Origin: Asterias amurensis
Taxonomy: Eukaryota; Echinodermata; Asteroidea; Forcipulatida; Asteriidae
DNA: 64,000 nucleotides
Reading direction: 5' to 3'
Assembly (NCBI RefSeq): GCF_032118995.1
Contig: NC_092660.1
Location: forward strand, 3,301,501-3,365,500
Position numbers and translations under genes: made by a program. Positions within the stretch are counted from its first letter, which is position 1. Each line of letters opens with the position of its first letter. This document shows positions 12,001 through 20,965 of the stretch, piece after piece. A model generated the notes under the pieces. That model ran no database searches and had not been told where the DNA came from. It saw nothing but the letters and a program-made list of their open reading frames with translations.

Positions 12001-12243
12001 GCCTATTTCCATATTGTAAATGTAATGTCCGGAAACTAGGCAACATACCTCTTCCCAATTATTCCTAAAATATTCCTTTTCCTCTTGTTTACGCTCGTTT
12101 CTTTCTTCATCAGTATATTTAGGATGTGAGGCTGCTTCCGCGGCATACTTCTCGAACAAACCTTGATGGTCTACAACTGGTTTAACCCCGCTGTCGTCCC
12201 CGTCGCCTATCGCACCCACGTTGTCACTTGTGTTGTCCGCCAT
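2888..12243 (-). CDS. TTC4: TTC4 homolog (tetratricopeptide repeat protein 4), complete, 10 exons
   Basis: Exons (minus strand): 12243-12049, 11501-11384, 11009-10848, 9943-9798, 8807-8751, 7313-7227, 6737-6508, 5142-5061, 4318-4236, 2981-2888. They total 1,254 bp, giving 417 aa plus a TAG stop; human TTC4 is about 387 aa. The start MADNTSDN opens an acidic leader. Three TPRs follow at about residues 108-220 (HKDDGNQWFKKKKYKLAIKA; LYTNRAAANFHLGNHRSSLN; ALVRGAECCMKLEKYKDATT), then a charged helix (VMERDQRKRKAEEKS). The C-terminal 'wheel' domain includes GRLSWPVTFLYPEHGQSDFI, FHEDSRFSDHLKLMF and the final block RYLVAHHPLFVVLPRASPF. The family is an Hsp90/Hsp70 co-chaperone (yeast Cns1), cytosolic and nuclear. 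All junctions are GT-AG except intron 4 (9797-8808), which begins ATATCCTT and ends in AC after a TTTTCCTTAA branch-like box. Introns hold a LINE, two SINEs, several MITEs and foldbacks. Identity is by family recall; the exon frame is seen directly. Confidence 0.93.
3284..3352 (-). mobile_element. MITE family B, end fragment
   Basis: GTAAGTTATTTGTAAATCTG through the T run to GTGTATAATGGCTTTAA, directly adjoining the LINE at 3345-4140. Confidence 0.55.
3345..4140 (+). mobile_element. CR1/L2-like LINE, 5'-truncated, with RT C-terminus and 3' tail
   Basis: Translation starts LNENKTEVIHFSSRHRP (one frame break near 3470), then NSAGRLVTRTRTRESITPIL, KDLHWLPIWARIDFKVLVLT, YGSRSFQYAAVQLWNSLPEV and KTRLKTYLFTLYNN stop. 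This is the C-terminal end of a CR1/L2-type reverse transcriptase ORF. The 3' end is GCGCTATATAAGAATGG followed by a TTATTA run. It lies in TTC4 intron 9. Left junction: it abuts a MITE end at about 3345. Confidence 0.85.
5298..5336. repeat. Perfect 17-bp hairpin
   Basis: GAACCGTTGGTTTCAAC, loop ACTGA, then the exact inverse. TTC4 intron 7. Confidence 0.8.
5511..5892 (+). mobile_element. MITE family A, full copy
   Basis: Defines family A, about 380 bp. The ends are TTAAAGGCAGTG(GACAC)TATTGG and its inverse ACCAATAGTGTCCAGTGTCT with TTAA. The interior carries GTGAGAAACGGCTCCCTCTG, a short inner palindrome (GACCTCA...TGAGGTCTCGAAATC) and TGTTGAGATACACCAA. There is no ORF. TTAA at both ends suggests a TTAA-targeting DNA transposon parent (piggyBac or Kolobok type; inference). 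Confidence 0.75.
6049..6440 (-). mobile_element. tRNA-derived SINE (family 1)
   Basis: Minus orientation. The B-box-like GGGTTTGAATCCCC region is near 6405-6420, the body gives GACACTTGTGTCCTTAAGC, and the tail is GCGCTATATAAGAAGCC followed by (ATT)n at 6049-6083. It lies in TTC4 intron 7. Confidence 0.75.
6050..6084. repeat. (TAA)n microsatellite, SINE tail
   Basis: About 11 TAA units at the tail of the SINE at 6049-6440. Confidence 0.85.
6797..6927. repeat. Foldback repeat in TTC4 intron 6
   Basis: CAGCAGCCGATGTCACGAAA and inverse TTTCGTGAAATTGGCTGCAG, arms of about 60 bp around TTATGGCATAAGTTGCGCC. Starts about 60 bases from an exon acceptor. Confidence 0.6.
7643..8058 (-). mobile_element. 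tRNA-derived SINE (family 1), near full length
   Basis: The head on the minus strand reads TGGCCGAGTGGTTAAGAGCA (A box) and GGGTTTGAATCCCC (B box), typical of a Ser/Leu-type tRNA with a variable arm. The body runs to GCGCTATATAAGAC and a TTATTATTAT tail. It lies in TTC4 intron 5. The best copy for defining the family. Confidence 0.8.
8331..8465 (+). mobile_element. Repeat family F, 5' part
   Basis: GGTAATACCATGTGTAG, ACTTGCTGTATAGATGATG and AAGGAGACTTCTCATTTTTG match the first half of the family. TTC4 intron 5. Confidence 0.45.
8808..9797 (-). other. Probable U12-type AT-AC intron (TTC4 intron 4)
   Basis: On the minus strand the exon ends CTTCAG and the intron opens ATATCCTTCG, close to the minor-spliceosome 5' consensus. 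It ends with TTTTCCTTAA, then about a dozen bases to the terminal AC at 8809-8808. No GT donor near that point keeps the frame. Splicing AT to AC gives ALQ|IAADDKRVLEM, which lines up with the TTC4 family segment LQIDAKEKKLLEM as I recall it. The intron is 990 bp and contains a MITE (8958-9333). Confidence 0.88.
8958..9333 (+). mobile_element. MITE family A variant (AAGGGAAGGTACACG ends)
   Basis: Same interior as family A, but the ends read AAGGGAAGGTACACGTTTGG and its inverse. It lies inside the AT-AC intron of TTC4. Confidence 0.7.
9978..10352 (+). mobile_element. MITE family B, full copy
   Basis: Defines family B, about 370 bp. Ends: TTAAAGCCATTGGACACTTT and inverse AAAGGGTCCAATGGCTTTAA. 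The interior has TTCACAGATTCACAAAT, AATTCTCTTTAACGAGAATT (self-complementary) and CATGTCATGACACGGCGAAA. No ORF. TTC4 intron 3. Confidence 0.75.
10419..10560. repeat. Foldback repeat in TTC4 intron 3
   Basis: GATGGATTGCACTAAGCGTC and inverse GACGCTAAGCGCAATCCATC at the two ends. Confidence 0.6.
10695..10797 (+). mobile_element. MITE family A, 3' fragment
   Basis: Last ~100 bases only: CACAGGTTTGTTATTTTATG to GTCCAGTGCCTTTAA. TTC4 intron 3. Confidence 0.6.
11310..11380. repeat. G-rich tract beside TTC4 exon 2 donor
   Basis: A long run of G tracts on the plus strand (C-rich on the TTC4 sense strand) starting 4 bases after the GTGAG donor of exon 2, ending in a T run. Confidence 0.8.
11806..11965 (+). 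mobile_element. MITE family A, 3' half
   Basis: From AAGGGTGTTTTTTCTTCC to a terminal CCAGTGTCTTT. TTC4 intron 1. Confidence 0.55.
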
Positions 12244-12559
12244 GTTGCCTCATAACTAAATGACAGAAATGCTCCGGTCAAAAACTAGTCTCTGATTGGT
12301 TAATATTTTATCAACGGGGCTGTCCTTACTTCTATCTAATCAGCATAGAAAACGATGTCTGTATTTAGATGTAAGGACAGTTCGGTTGTTTGCACAGAGA
12401 GTGAGTAACTCCAATTACACATTTTTGGAAATGAACTGATCTTGACCAGTATGTGTAATAACAATAACAGCGTTCTCCATAAACTTAATCAAAATGGAAT
12501 ATAGAGAGTAGGAACTTGAAGAAATGGGCATCAATTTATTGATCTGCTTATTGTGTATT

Positions 12560-12622
12560 TTCTTGTAAGGCGACGTTGGTACCTTGTGTAGGAGCGCTAT
12601 ATAAATGTCTATTATTATTATC
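12560..12622 (+). mobile_element. LINE/SINE 3' tail remnant
   Basis: GAGCGCTATATAAATGTC followed by TATTATTATTATC, the 3' tail shared by the LINE and SINEs of this window. No coding part is left. Confidence 0.5.
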
Positions 12623-13489
12623 TATACTAACTTTTTAAAGGGTACGTGGGGAACACTTAAATTCAAATGCCACCCCCCCCCCCACAGTTTCTGTGGTGGC
12701 GCCCGTGACAGCGCCCTCTTTTGAAATATCTTTCTCCGGCGGACAGAATTCCCTGTGACTCCGGCAGCAGCAGGCTGAGTGCTTCTTTGTCAGCAGGGTG
12801 AAAGTCATCCAAGTCTAATTTTCAACATCAATAATTCATTGGCGCATTTTTCGGTCTCATTTAGGGGCCCGGGGTGGTGGTGTTTATACCTAGTAACCCG
12901 AGAGTCAGACACTGTTTTGGGTCCAGGTGATATAAGGATGCGCACCACTTCTTAAAAAAAAAAAAATTGTATACCAAAATTGCTCTTTTCGATACTGGAC
13001 GACTACTGTCGGATGTTCTTTTTCGGCAGGAGTTATTGCCGAACTTTAATTTTGTTTATAAATATTGACTGGATGTTACTTCAATTCATCCAAACACTTC
13101 AACGGTACCTGTTGAATTTGTTAAATGGGCATTAAGAGAAGAAAAATAGCCATAGCCATGATTATGTCTCATACTTTAATTATGGTTAACGTTGGCTTTG
13201 TTTATTTCCGTTTGCACAACTTGAAAGTACATTAAATAACAACAATTACAATAGTAACGAATAACTTGTAATATTTAAGGTATACAATTGGAGATAACAT
13301 CCAGAGGAGATATAACCCTCCTGTGGTGCAGTACCCAGACTGCTTTAGGTTCTTAAATTTATGTAAAATATACGTACAATTGTCATCAAACCACAAGGAT
13401 TTCACCAGGGAACCCAGCCCCTAAATTTGTAATATAAAGTTCCATGGCCACAAGGATTTCACCAGGGAACGGATAATGTGCACCACACT

Positions 13490-14085
13490 CAAGCTCTAGT
13501 GTTTCTGTTCAGCGGACTGGGGTTCAAGTCCCAGTGGTGACACTTGTGTCACTGAGCAGGACACTTAACTATAATTGCTTCTCTCCACCCAGGGGTAAAT
13601 GGGTACCTGTGATGGCAGAGATGGTTCTTGTGATTGATTTAGCTTCGCATATTTCTTGCACAGGCTGTATAATGGAGCTGAGATGGTTTAAAGGGAAGGT
13701 ACACGTTTGGTAATTTCTCAAATGACTTGGTAACGAGCATTGGAGAGCTGTTGATAGTATAACACATTGTGAGAAACGGATCCCTCACTAAAATAATAAA
13801 AGACTTCTAGCCAGGAGTCTTTTATTCCTATCTGAAAGCACACAAATTCGTCCAACAAAGGTGTTTTTTCTCTCATCATTTTCTCGCAACTTTGATGACC
13901 AATTTAGCTCAAATTTTCACAGGCTTGTTATTTAATTATTATGTTGGGATACACCAAGTGGGAAGACTGGTCTTTGACAATTACCAAGCGTGTACCTTCC
14001 CTTAAAGGAATAAATAAGATGGCCAAGTGACCATCAGAGGTAATTACATTTGAAGCGCTTTGAGAGAAATTATGATTACAGTAAG
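13490..14085 (+). mobile_element. tRNA-derived SINE (family 1) split by a MITE
   Basis: Head GGGGTTCAAGTCCCAG (B box), ACACTTGTGTCACTGAGCAG, CACCCAGGGGTAAATGGGTA, continuing to about 13690. A family A MITE (13690-14006) intervenes, and the SINE resumes with a GAAGCGCTTTGAGAG end. The MITE is therefore younger than the SINE. Confidence 0.7.
13690..14006 (+). mobile_element. MITE family A variant inside a SINE
   Basis: AAGGGAAGGTACACGTTTGG to GTGTACCTTCCCTT, same subfamily as 8958-9333, inserted into SINE 13490-14085. Confidence 0.7.
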
Positions 14086-14435
14086 TGAAAAATCCTGAAA
14101 AATCACAGGCCTAAGAAGATTCATTGAGCTGTATGCATGTTTTGTTTATAATACTCAAAGCAAACTTACTTGGGGACTGTCGTCATGATCAATGAAGGAA
14201 TTTGGCTGTACATGGAATTATGAACTCGCACCACAATACTACAATGGCGGCGCCCTTTGTGGCGTAACGGCGTGCGCAAGCTTGGGTATAACTGGGTTTG
14301 AGTTTATAGTTTAATGTACAATCACTAGGCCTGCTGTGATCATAACTACATTCCCCCTTAAAAAAAAGAAGAGTATTTTAATATTGATTGTCACATTTAA
14401 AACTACGTAGTAATGTAGGACAGGCACGAAGTTAG

Positions 14436-14570
14436 GCTGTGTCCGAATCAGCGGCTACGGCTACGGCTAGATTTCCTCGCCATCATACGCTGAGGTATAG
14501 GACGTCCTTAGCAACACCCTTAGCAACAGCCGTAGCCGTAGCTGTATACGCCAATTCGGATTCGGCCTTT
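14436..14570. mobile_element. MITE family G (CTACGG), about 140 bp
   Basis: AGGCTGTGTCCGAATCAGCG with GGCTACGGCTACGGCTAG at one end and AGCCGTAGCCGTAGCTG plus GAATTGGCG-type inverse (AATTCGGATTCGGCCT) at the other. The centre is CCTTAGCAACACCCTTAGCA. Confidence 0.65.
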
Positions 14571-14828
14571 CACACACACTATGCTGATTGTTTTCATACA
14601 CTTTCAGTCATGAATGATTTTCATGACTGCTTCTAAACAAGAACAGAAGATATAAATAACTTATAATTTAAAATTCAATAAACTAAACTGGCATATTTCA
14701 AAATACCTTTGTCATTAATACTATGCTCATATAAAGAAGGGACAATAAAACGAAATTGTTCAATGTATTGTCATACATAAATGTGTATATCTCTCAAGCA
14801 CAGACAATAATATAGGCGCACACTTTAA

Positions 14829-15124
14829 TGGGAGACTTTGGAATGCTAGGTGGCAGCAGACTTACCAGGTAAATGCCCATAGACCTTATCGCAAATACCA
14901 ATGCCGAGCGCATACTGTTGAATGAGGTGCATTGTGGGATAGATATGAATCAAATTTTGCTACCAGCTACACCACAATGCATCTAATTCCAAGCTTTACG
15001 CGCGCGCCCCAGTATTTGCGAAAAGGTCTATTGTTTAAGTAGTTCTGGGCGTGCGCACATTACCGAGAACAATGGATTTTACCTGGTAAGTCTGCTGCCA
15101 CCAAGCGTCCAAAATGTCTCCCAT
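14829..15124. repeat. Foldback repeat downstream of the fucosyltransferase
   Basis: GGGAGACTTTGGAATGC/GGTGGCAGCAGACTTACCAG and the inverse CTGGTAAGTCTGCTGCCACC; an inner pair (TAGACCTTATCGCAAATAC / GTATTTGCGAAAAGGTCTA) nests inside. A lone related end is at 29978-30027. Confidence 0.65.
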
Positions 15125-15281
15125 TTGGGCGGAGGGGGGCAGATACTTCGGGGAAGCTTTATACAAGGAGACAACTTTTGCAAGAACAAAAATAGTATTT
15201 AGAGGGGGGGATAATATCAGCATTTGTTTTTCCATTTTGTGTAACGGCTCCATGGCTACAAAGAAGTTGGCCAAGTTCACG

Positions 15282-16652
15282 TTACCTGCTCTCTAATTCC
15301 CATGGAGCCCATGCACTGTACTGAGCGTACTGTCTTTCTTTGGCAAACCCGAATATTGATGAGATCGGTTTCCTGCAACCATTGTACCACTCTGACTCTC
15401 GAATGGTATGGACTTTCTGCTCAGTTCCATTATATATATGAGGTACTACTCTGCAAATGGTGTCTTTCGTAATCGGAAACGACTGCTGGACAAGCCCATG
15501 TTTCTTCCAGTCGAAGTAAGCATTGTAAAGTGAATCGTCCTGATCAAGGAATCTGATGTACTCAGCTAGAGCCTCTAATGATGGGAAGTCACTGACATGT
15601 ATGAAAGAGTCAGGGGGAGCGATCGCCTCAAAGTCCGCCCGGGGTGCCCCGTAAACGACAGGCACGATGTTGTAGCCGAGAGAGTTGGCCCAGAACTTCT
15701 CCGTGATGTAGTCGCGGCATTCACTGTTCGCCAGTGCGAGGTAGAATTTGAACTTCCTCATGATGAGATTGCACCGTTCAGATCGCTCGGGCAGGCAGGT
15801 TAGGTTACCACAGTGCCCGTAAGCTTTGACTGGGAGCAGCTCTTGAAGTCTCTCCATGAAGGGTATACGCGGCCAAGTTACCTCTCCGCAGTTACTCGCA
15901 ATCCAAACGATGAGGTCCGTCTTGCCGGCCGCATAATCGCGAGTCTTGCTCATGATTTTATTCTCCCCTGGCAGGTAATTCCTAAAATTACCAAACGGGA
16001 GATATATATCAGCATCCCGTCTGTACGTCATCATCTTATGGTACTGTAGTTGTCGAAGTGTGTGCGTCTTCGACCAGACCGTCACCCTAAACGGTGTCTC
16101 TGTGCTGAAGTAGATCCAGGTCTGGCCCTCTGCCGGGTTTGTGCGCAGAAGAGCTGGGAGATGTGTTTCCAAGACCTTGGGGAGCATTCCGATGATAACT
16201 GCGTCCATTCCGACCATCAAGGACACGTCGTTACTGAGAGTGAGCGAGATGTTGCACCCGTGCGCTGGGCAGTGGACTGCTCCCTCCCACAACCCTCCTT
16301 CCTCGCGAAAGATACCCTCAATAGCTCGAAGCTCTGGCCAGTTCCTCATCTCAGACATATCCCCAAATATCATGATCTTCTTCACGCACCTGCCCCCTAC
16401 GTGTGTAGTCGCGACCAGATTAACCCCTTGCCGTGTTTCTCCTGACATGACTTGCCTGTTGAGCTGCAGCTTTCTTGTGTACATGGAGTCCCGACTCCCC
16501 ACCTCCCAAGATTCAAAGTTAACATTTTGAACATCATGAAGTCCTACTAACGCCCACATGACGAAACCAGTGACGCAGCCCAAAATGACCGCTTGCTTGT
16601 TCCGGGCGAGCTGAAAGGTACAAAATGACAGAAGTAGTAAATGGAAAATCAC
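15282..16652 (-). CDS. Alpha-1,3-fucosyltransferase, GT10 family, type II Golgi membrane protein
   Basis: An open frame of 456 aa. Family role: transfer of fucose from GDP-fucose to GlcNAc in alpha-1,3/4 linkage in the Golgi lumen. The GT10 signatures are clear: WIASNCG (about residue 251), then FYLALANSECRDYITEKFW (about 304-322), NIVPVVYGAPRADFE, APPDSFIHVSDFPSLEALAE and YNAYFDWK. One membrane anchor, about residues 20-38 (AVILGCVTGFVMWALVGL), fits type II topology. The true start is uncertain. The first 14 residues (MIFHLLLLSFCTFQ) overlap a pyrimidine-rich run ending TTTCAG, so the coding exon may start at 16610 with a short upstream exon I could not find. If 16652 is used, the protein has two hydrophobic patches. 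Which FUT subfamily (FUT3/4/7/9-like) cannot be told by eye. Confidence 0.85.
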   Translation of the reverse strand: MIFHLLLLSFCTFQLARNKQAVILGCVTGFVMWALVGLHDVQNVNFESWEVGSRDSMYTRKLQLNRQVMSGETRQGVNLVATTHVGGRCVKKIMIFGDMSEMRNWPELRAIEGIFREEGGLWEGAVHCPAHGCNISLTLSNDVSLMVGMDAVIIGMLPKVLETHLPALLRTNPAEGQTWIYFSTETPFRVTVWSKTHTLRQLQYHKMMTYRRDADIYLPFGNFRNYLPGENKIMSKTRDYAAGKTDLIVWIASNCGEVTWPRIPFMERLQELLPVKAYGHCGNLTCLPERSERCNLIMRKFKFYLALANSECRDYITEKFWANSLGYNIVPVVYGAPRADFEAIAPPDSFIHVSDFPSLEALAEYIRFLDQDDSLYNAYFDWKKHGLVQQSFPITKDTICRVVPHIYNGTEQKVHTIRESEWYNGCRKPISSIFGFAKERQYAQYSAWAPWELESR

Positions 16653-17576
16653 ATTTCAAAAACAAAAAGGCTGAAACAGCCAAGTGGTAAATGTTCATCC
16701 ATCCAATGAGTAAGCAGGCTGCTTGCTGTTTTTGAAAAGGCTTTGTTCTGCGAATAATGTAACTGAACCAAGGATCCTTTTATTCAAAGCCTTTGACTAC
16801 TCAATGATGTAGCACAGCCTAATTGTGGATAATATTACTTGCGAGTGTGACATTGATAATATTGTTAAAATCAGATGCACATGAGTGGTATGGTTGCAGT
16901 ACACAATAAATACAAACATAAATTTGGCATAGTATCTATTAAGCAGGCCAATTGGGGGATGCAAGCCCATGCCCCCCCCACCCCTAATTTAATACGCCAC
17001 TGATAATAGCAGGACATGTGGATTACTTTTTAGATGATTTTACGTTTTGTTTTGGTGCTCTTATTTGATAAGTACCGTAGGATTGGAGTTAAGCTTATTA
17101 TTCGGAAAAAAAAGAAAGAAGCGAAGCCAGACATTTTTATTTGCGGTGTTTTTTGCTCTTTTGGGGGCCAAGGGGGTGGGGTACTTTACTTTGTATTGAC
17201 TTGAGAGTCAGCCACTGTGGGCCGTATTAACCGGGATACGGACCATCGAGTGAAGAATCCCAATGGAGTTAAGATGCCCCCGAAGCATGAGGAGTCCCCC
17301 CCCCCACCTCCCAATCAAGGCGGCCAATTGTTGGCCAGTCAACATGTTCTGCAAATATAGGATTTGAAGCCTGCTAGGATTTGAAAAGCAATTTCAACAA
17401 CCGTTTGGTCCGGGCTTATTACTTGTAATCCTCTACGTGTGAACCCCTCCTTTGACTGTAGTTACCCTGCTTTAGCTGAAAGAGACTATATAGTTGCTGG
17501 TCCGTGGTGTAATCTGCTTCCAAGAAACTTACTAAGCACAACAATATGTTTCCCAAATAAGCCACAGACCATCCAA

Positions 17577-18500
17577 GGCCCGATTTCATAGAGCTGCTTA
17601 AGCACTAGCCTTGCTCAAGGCAGTCGCATTATTCGCTCCGAAAAGATGCAGCTGTAAACCCACCCGCCGTATACCCTGTGCATGGTGTGTGCGATCACAC
17701 CGAATGACCAACCCGTATACACACTGTCACATCGCACGAATACTGTTCACACAAGTCATCGCACTCGTACACCACTAACCGCATGCGGAGGCCGTCAGGC
17801 CGACAGCCTTGTCGGATCTGTATCTTCCCGTTTTAATGTGTTGTATTGAAAAAATTCCAATAGTGGACGAAATTGGGGGGGCTCGAGGATATGCTAGTAT
17901 GCAGCTCATGAATATGTATATCGTTCGTCAGACCTATCAGACAACACAGGATGTGAGGCAAATGAATTATTCATTTTGACGTCCAATCACGCACTTCCCT
18001 TATCACGACCTTTGGACCCTATCATGCGTCCGTGGTGTAGGTGTGTGAGGTAAACATGTCTCGTCTTTCGCGGGCATTATGGTAATGAGCTGACCGTGGG
18101 AACTCTTCGCTTATTATAGTAATGAGGTCAGTGGCTTCAACACAGATCCTACAAGGCTGTCGGCCTGACGGCCTCCGCATGCGGATAGTGTACGGGGGCA
18201 TCGTGTCGTGAGATGTTACGCACAGTGAATACGGGTGGGTTTTACGCACAGTGAATACGGGTGGGTTTTACGCACAGTGAATACGGGTGGGTTTTTAAAC
18301 AGCGGCGGTCTTTTTTCGGAGTGAATAATTCGACTGCCTTGAGCAAGGCTACTTAAGCACAAAAGGTAGCTATATGCTTACCAGGATAAGATTCAGGCAA
18401 AATAAACAATGTCACATGCGCAATGTTTGACCGGTATCCTGCTAATTTTTGCTAAGCACAACATTTTGTAAGCTGGAATGTCTGTTTAAGCACAAAAGGT
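17577..18500 (+). mobile_element. MITE family C interrupted by a foldback element
   Basis: CCCGATTTCATAGAGCTGCT starts the element; after the insertion it resumes with AAAAGGTAGCTATATGCTTA and CCTGCTAATTTTTGCTAAGC. The right terminus is decayed. Confidence 0.6.
17606..18351. mobile_element. Foldback DNA transposon, 746 bp, with 9-bp target duplication
   Basis: Flanked by CTTAAGCAC at 17597-17605 and 18352-18360. Terminal inverted repeats of about 215 bp start TAGCCTTGCTCAAGGCAGTC; the tip is itself palindromic. The inner part of both arms shares CCGCATGCGGAGGCCGTCAG. The right arm carries three tandem 26-bp units (ACGCACAGTGAATACGGGTG...) at 18218-18295. No ORF. A 9-bp duplication with long, tandem-bearing arms fits the Mutator/Rehavkus group of non-autonomous elements (inference). 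Confidence 0.8.
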
Positions 18501-18519
18501 AGCTAAGCACAAACAATGT

Positions 18520-18737
18520 GTTTACTCCCATAAATTGCCGACCGTGTTTGTCGACGAGGGTATAGGAAAAACCGTGCAATTTCGAGGCATGTTTGTGTGG
18601 ATCATTGTATTCTACCTTTACATCTTTTTACCCATATGCATTTTATAACAAACGGTTGCCATGGATGTGTGCGGTTCGGTTACAAACACTTTTTAAAGAC
18701 CAACTCGACCGACCCAAGGCAATGTGTTCCTTTAAAC
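18520..18737 (+). mobile_element. MITE family E, one arm
   Basis: GTCGACGAGGGTATAGG through ATATGCATTTTATAACAAAC to GGCAATGTGTTCCTTTAA, equal to the right arm of the full copy. Confidence 0.6.
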
Positions 18738-19212
18738 ATCGGCAGCTCTCCATTGCCCGTTACCAAGTAAGTTGTTATGCTGAACATTATTTTGAGTAGG
18801 CCTTATTACCAATTCGACGAAATACCTTTTTGGTCGTCAACCTTCAATCGATCGATAGTTCAAAGAAAACCAGCTATGTGCTAAGCAAACGTTTCGTCAT
18901 GTCAAGGAATGTGAAGTGAAGGCAGAACTATACATGTATTAACGCACTGTGTAAACTTTCAGTGTGTACAGAGAGATCGCTCGTCAGGTATGTAGGCTAC
19001 GTCTCAAGGCCTCGAGGTCCCCACCAACCTAACATAATTCAAGTACACCGGGTAACCAATGGTGTAACCAGGGAGCTACAAACAATCCCACGTGGCTGCT
19101 GATATTGCCACATAGTTTGAAATTTTGGCGCTTCAGTATTAGAGCATTCAGAAATGTTTTTCACAAAATAACTATTCAGAAATGGCGTAACTAGGGGCAA
19201 CCTAGTTAATAC

Positions 19213-19705
19213 ATGTATAGTTCAAAAAAGGAGAAAAGAGCAACTTGATCAATTACAGACCCGTTTCTTTGACTCCAATAATCTGCAAGCTTTTAGAAAA
19301 AATCTTGTGTCGTCAAATTCTCGACCACTGTCAAAACAATTGTGCCAATTTGTGCCAATTTTATTTTTTCTGTTTTTTTTTAGTCCATTCTATGTTTTTT
19401 ATTATTTTCAATTGTTGTCCCTTCCTCTTATCGCTGCGGTGTTTTGTTGTGGGTGTAGTTTTTTGTTTTCAATAGTCTGATTTTGCTTGTGTTTTAATGA
19501 TTTCTATTGTGTGATTCTTAAATGTTTCAGTGCAATCACCTTTTTATAGTGTATAATTATATTTTTATCGTTGGCAGGGGTCTGGTTTTACACATCTTTT
19601 GATGACAGTTTTATACTTTTGTTTTAGCCTTGACAGCACCTGTACAACTTGCAACTATTGTGTATGTCTAAAGATTTAAAATAAATAAATAAATAAATAA
19701 ATAAC
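19213..19705 (+). mobile_element. LINE fragment, RT motif plus 3' tail
   Basis: Bases 19213-19345 read FKKGEKSNLINYRPVSLTPI then KLLEKILCRQILDHC, a reverse-transcriptase motif of non-LTR elements. The frame then runs into AT-rich non-coding sequence ending at an AAATAAATAAATAAAT tail (19679-19705). The middle of the ORF is missing, so it is internally deleted or two pieces. Confidence 0.6.
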
Positions 19706-20594
19706 CGTCAACCCAAATGGTTACCCATATGGCACGGTTTTTCCTTCCGTTTGAAATATAGACCTTTTAAAATTTACCAGAATGAAAACACTACGTTAAG
19801 TAAAGTTTTGTGTACAACAAAATAGTACTTAACTCAACGTGTATAACTCAACTCAATTATAGATTCACGAATCGATTAAAAATCAAAACATGTATTAACA
19901 ATATTTCCAGAATCGCCAAACGAGAACAAAATGGTGCATCCATAAAAAATATCATTCTTTTAAAATAGCTTTTCACTTAAAATTTCTTCCCTTATTTCTC
20001 TTTTATATGAGAACCAAAATTAGAATACATGATTTCTATAATTAGAGAAACGCACACAATCCCCCCCCCCAGGAAAGCTAATTGCTTGATGTAAACGCAT
20101 ATTTTGTCAAACTTTGTTTATTTGTTTTGTAAATAAATTTAAGTCATTAATTTTATTCCCCTAATGCCATGGATCCTTTTTTTCTTCTTCTTCAGTTTAA
20201 TAAACTAAATCTAATACAATTTTATTTATGTTTTATTTAAACATTTTTTCTGGAGGGGGGGGGGGTAAAATTGATTCTTAGAATAAATTATGTTTAATTT
20301 TGTTTAATGTTTTTGACTTCAATGCAAACGAAAACTGTGTTTTGTTTTGTGGGTGTGAAATTTCTTTGTGCAGTTTTAAATAATTATAATTCAATGCGCC
20401 CTCATCGCTCATATTTCCATAAACCCTATCACTAAATGACATCGACAGTTCGGTTTGGTTGTCAAGTGACCAGACTGTTTCCTATTCCTATACGATGGCT
20501 ATTGAATGGAATGGGGTACTAAACATGTCCGTTGTCGACTTTTATGATATTGTAAATTAGCAATTTTCGGAAATACCTGCATGCTGCATGGTTA

Positions 20595-20676
20595 CAGCGG
20601 CTCATGGCTGTGGCTGGATCATCATGGTTACCTTAGAAACAGCCGAAGCCGTAACCAACAGCTCAAACATTGTCTT
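20595..20676. mobile_element. MITE family G, partial
   Basis: AGCGGCTCATGGCTGTGGCT and CTTAGAAACAGCCGAAGCCG; short, diverged copy. Confidence 0.45.
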
Positions 20677-20750
20677 AGTTGCCCGAGTGGCATTTTTCCT
20701 CATTTAAAAACGCACTATCTATTCTCAGCTTTCAACCACACCAAAAATAC

Positions 20751-20965
20751 AGTAATGTGGCCCAGTGGTTTATGTCCCTGCCTTACACCTCTGTGCACCC
20801 GGGTTCGCCCAGACCTTAGCCTTGCAACGGATTGTTTTTTTTAGTCCCTACCTGGCTGTGTGGGTTTTCCAAAACAGGGGTTTTCCTCCCACGTGTAAAA
20901 CTGAAATGTCTTCGTTGTCTTCTCTGAAACGGTTGTGCGAAGTTTATATAAGCATTTTGAGGTTA
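20751..20965 (+). mobile_element. tRNA-derived SINE (family 3)
   Basis: GTGGCCCAGTGGTTTATGTC (A-box-like) and CCCGGGTTCGCCC (B-box-like) head, then a body with GGTTTTCCTCCCACGTG and AAACTGAAATGTCTTCG. Confidence 0.5.

Larger units (their letters stand above)
12244..15281. other. Spacer between TTC4 and the fucosyltransferase
   Basis: The TTC4 promoter should lie just right of 12243. A LINE tail, a SINE split by a MITE, a family G MITE and a foldback account for much of it; no coding frame seen. Confidence 0.6.

Noticed and set aside
14439-14636. 65-aa frame MSESAATATARFPRHH
   Set aside because: Lies in a family G MITE; the alanine/threonine run is the CTACGG repeat.
15813-16530. Plus-strand frames of 78-131 aa
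   Set aside because: Antisense shadows of the fucosyltransferase exon.
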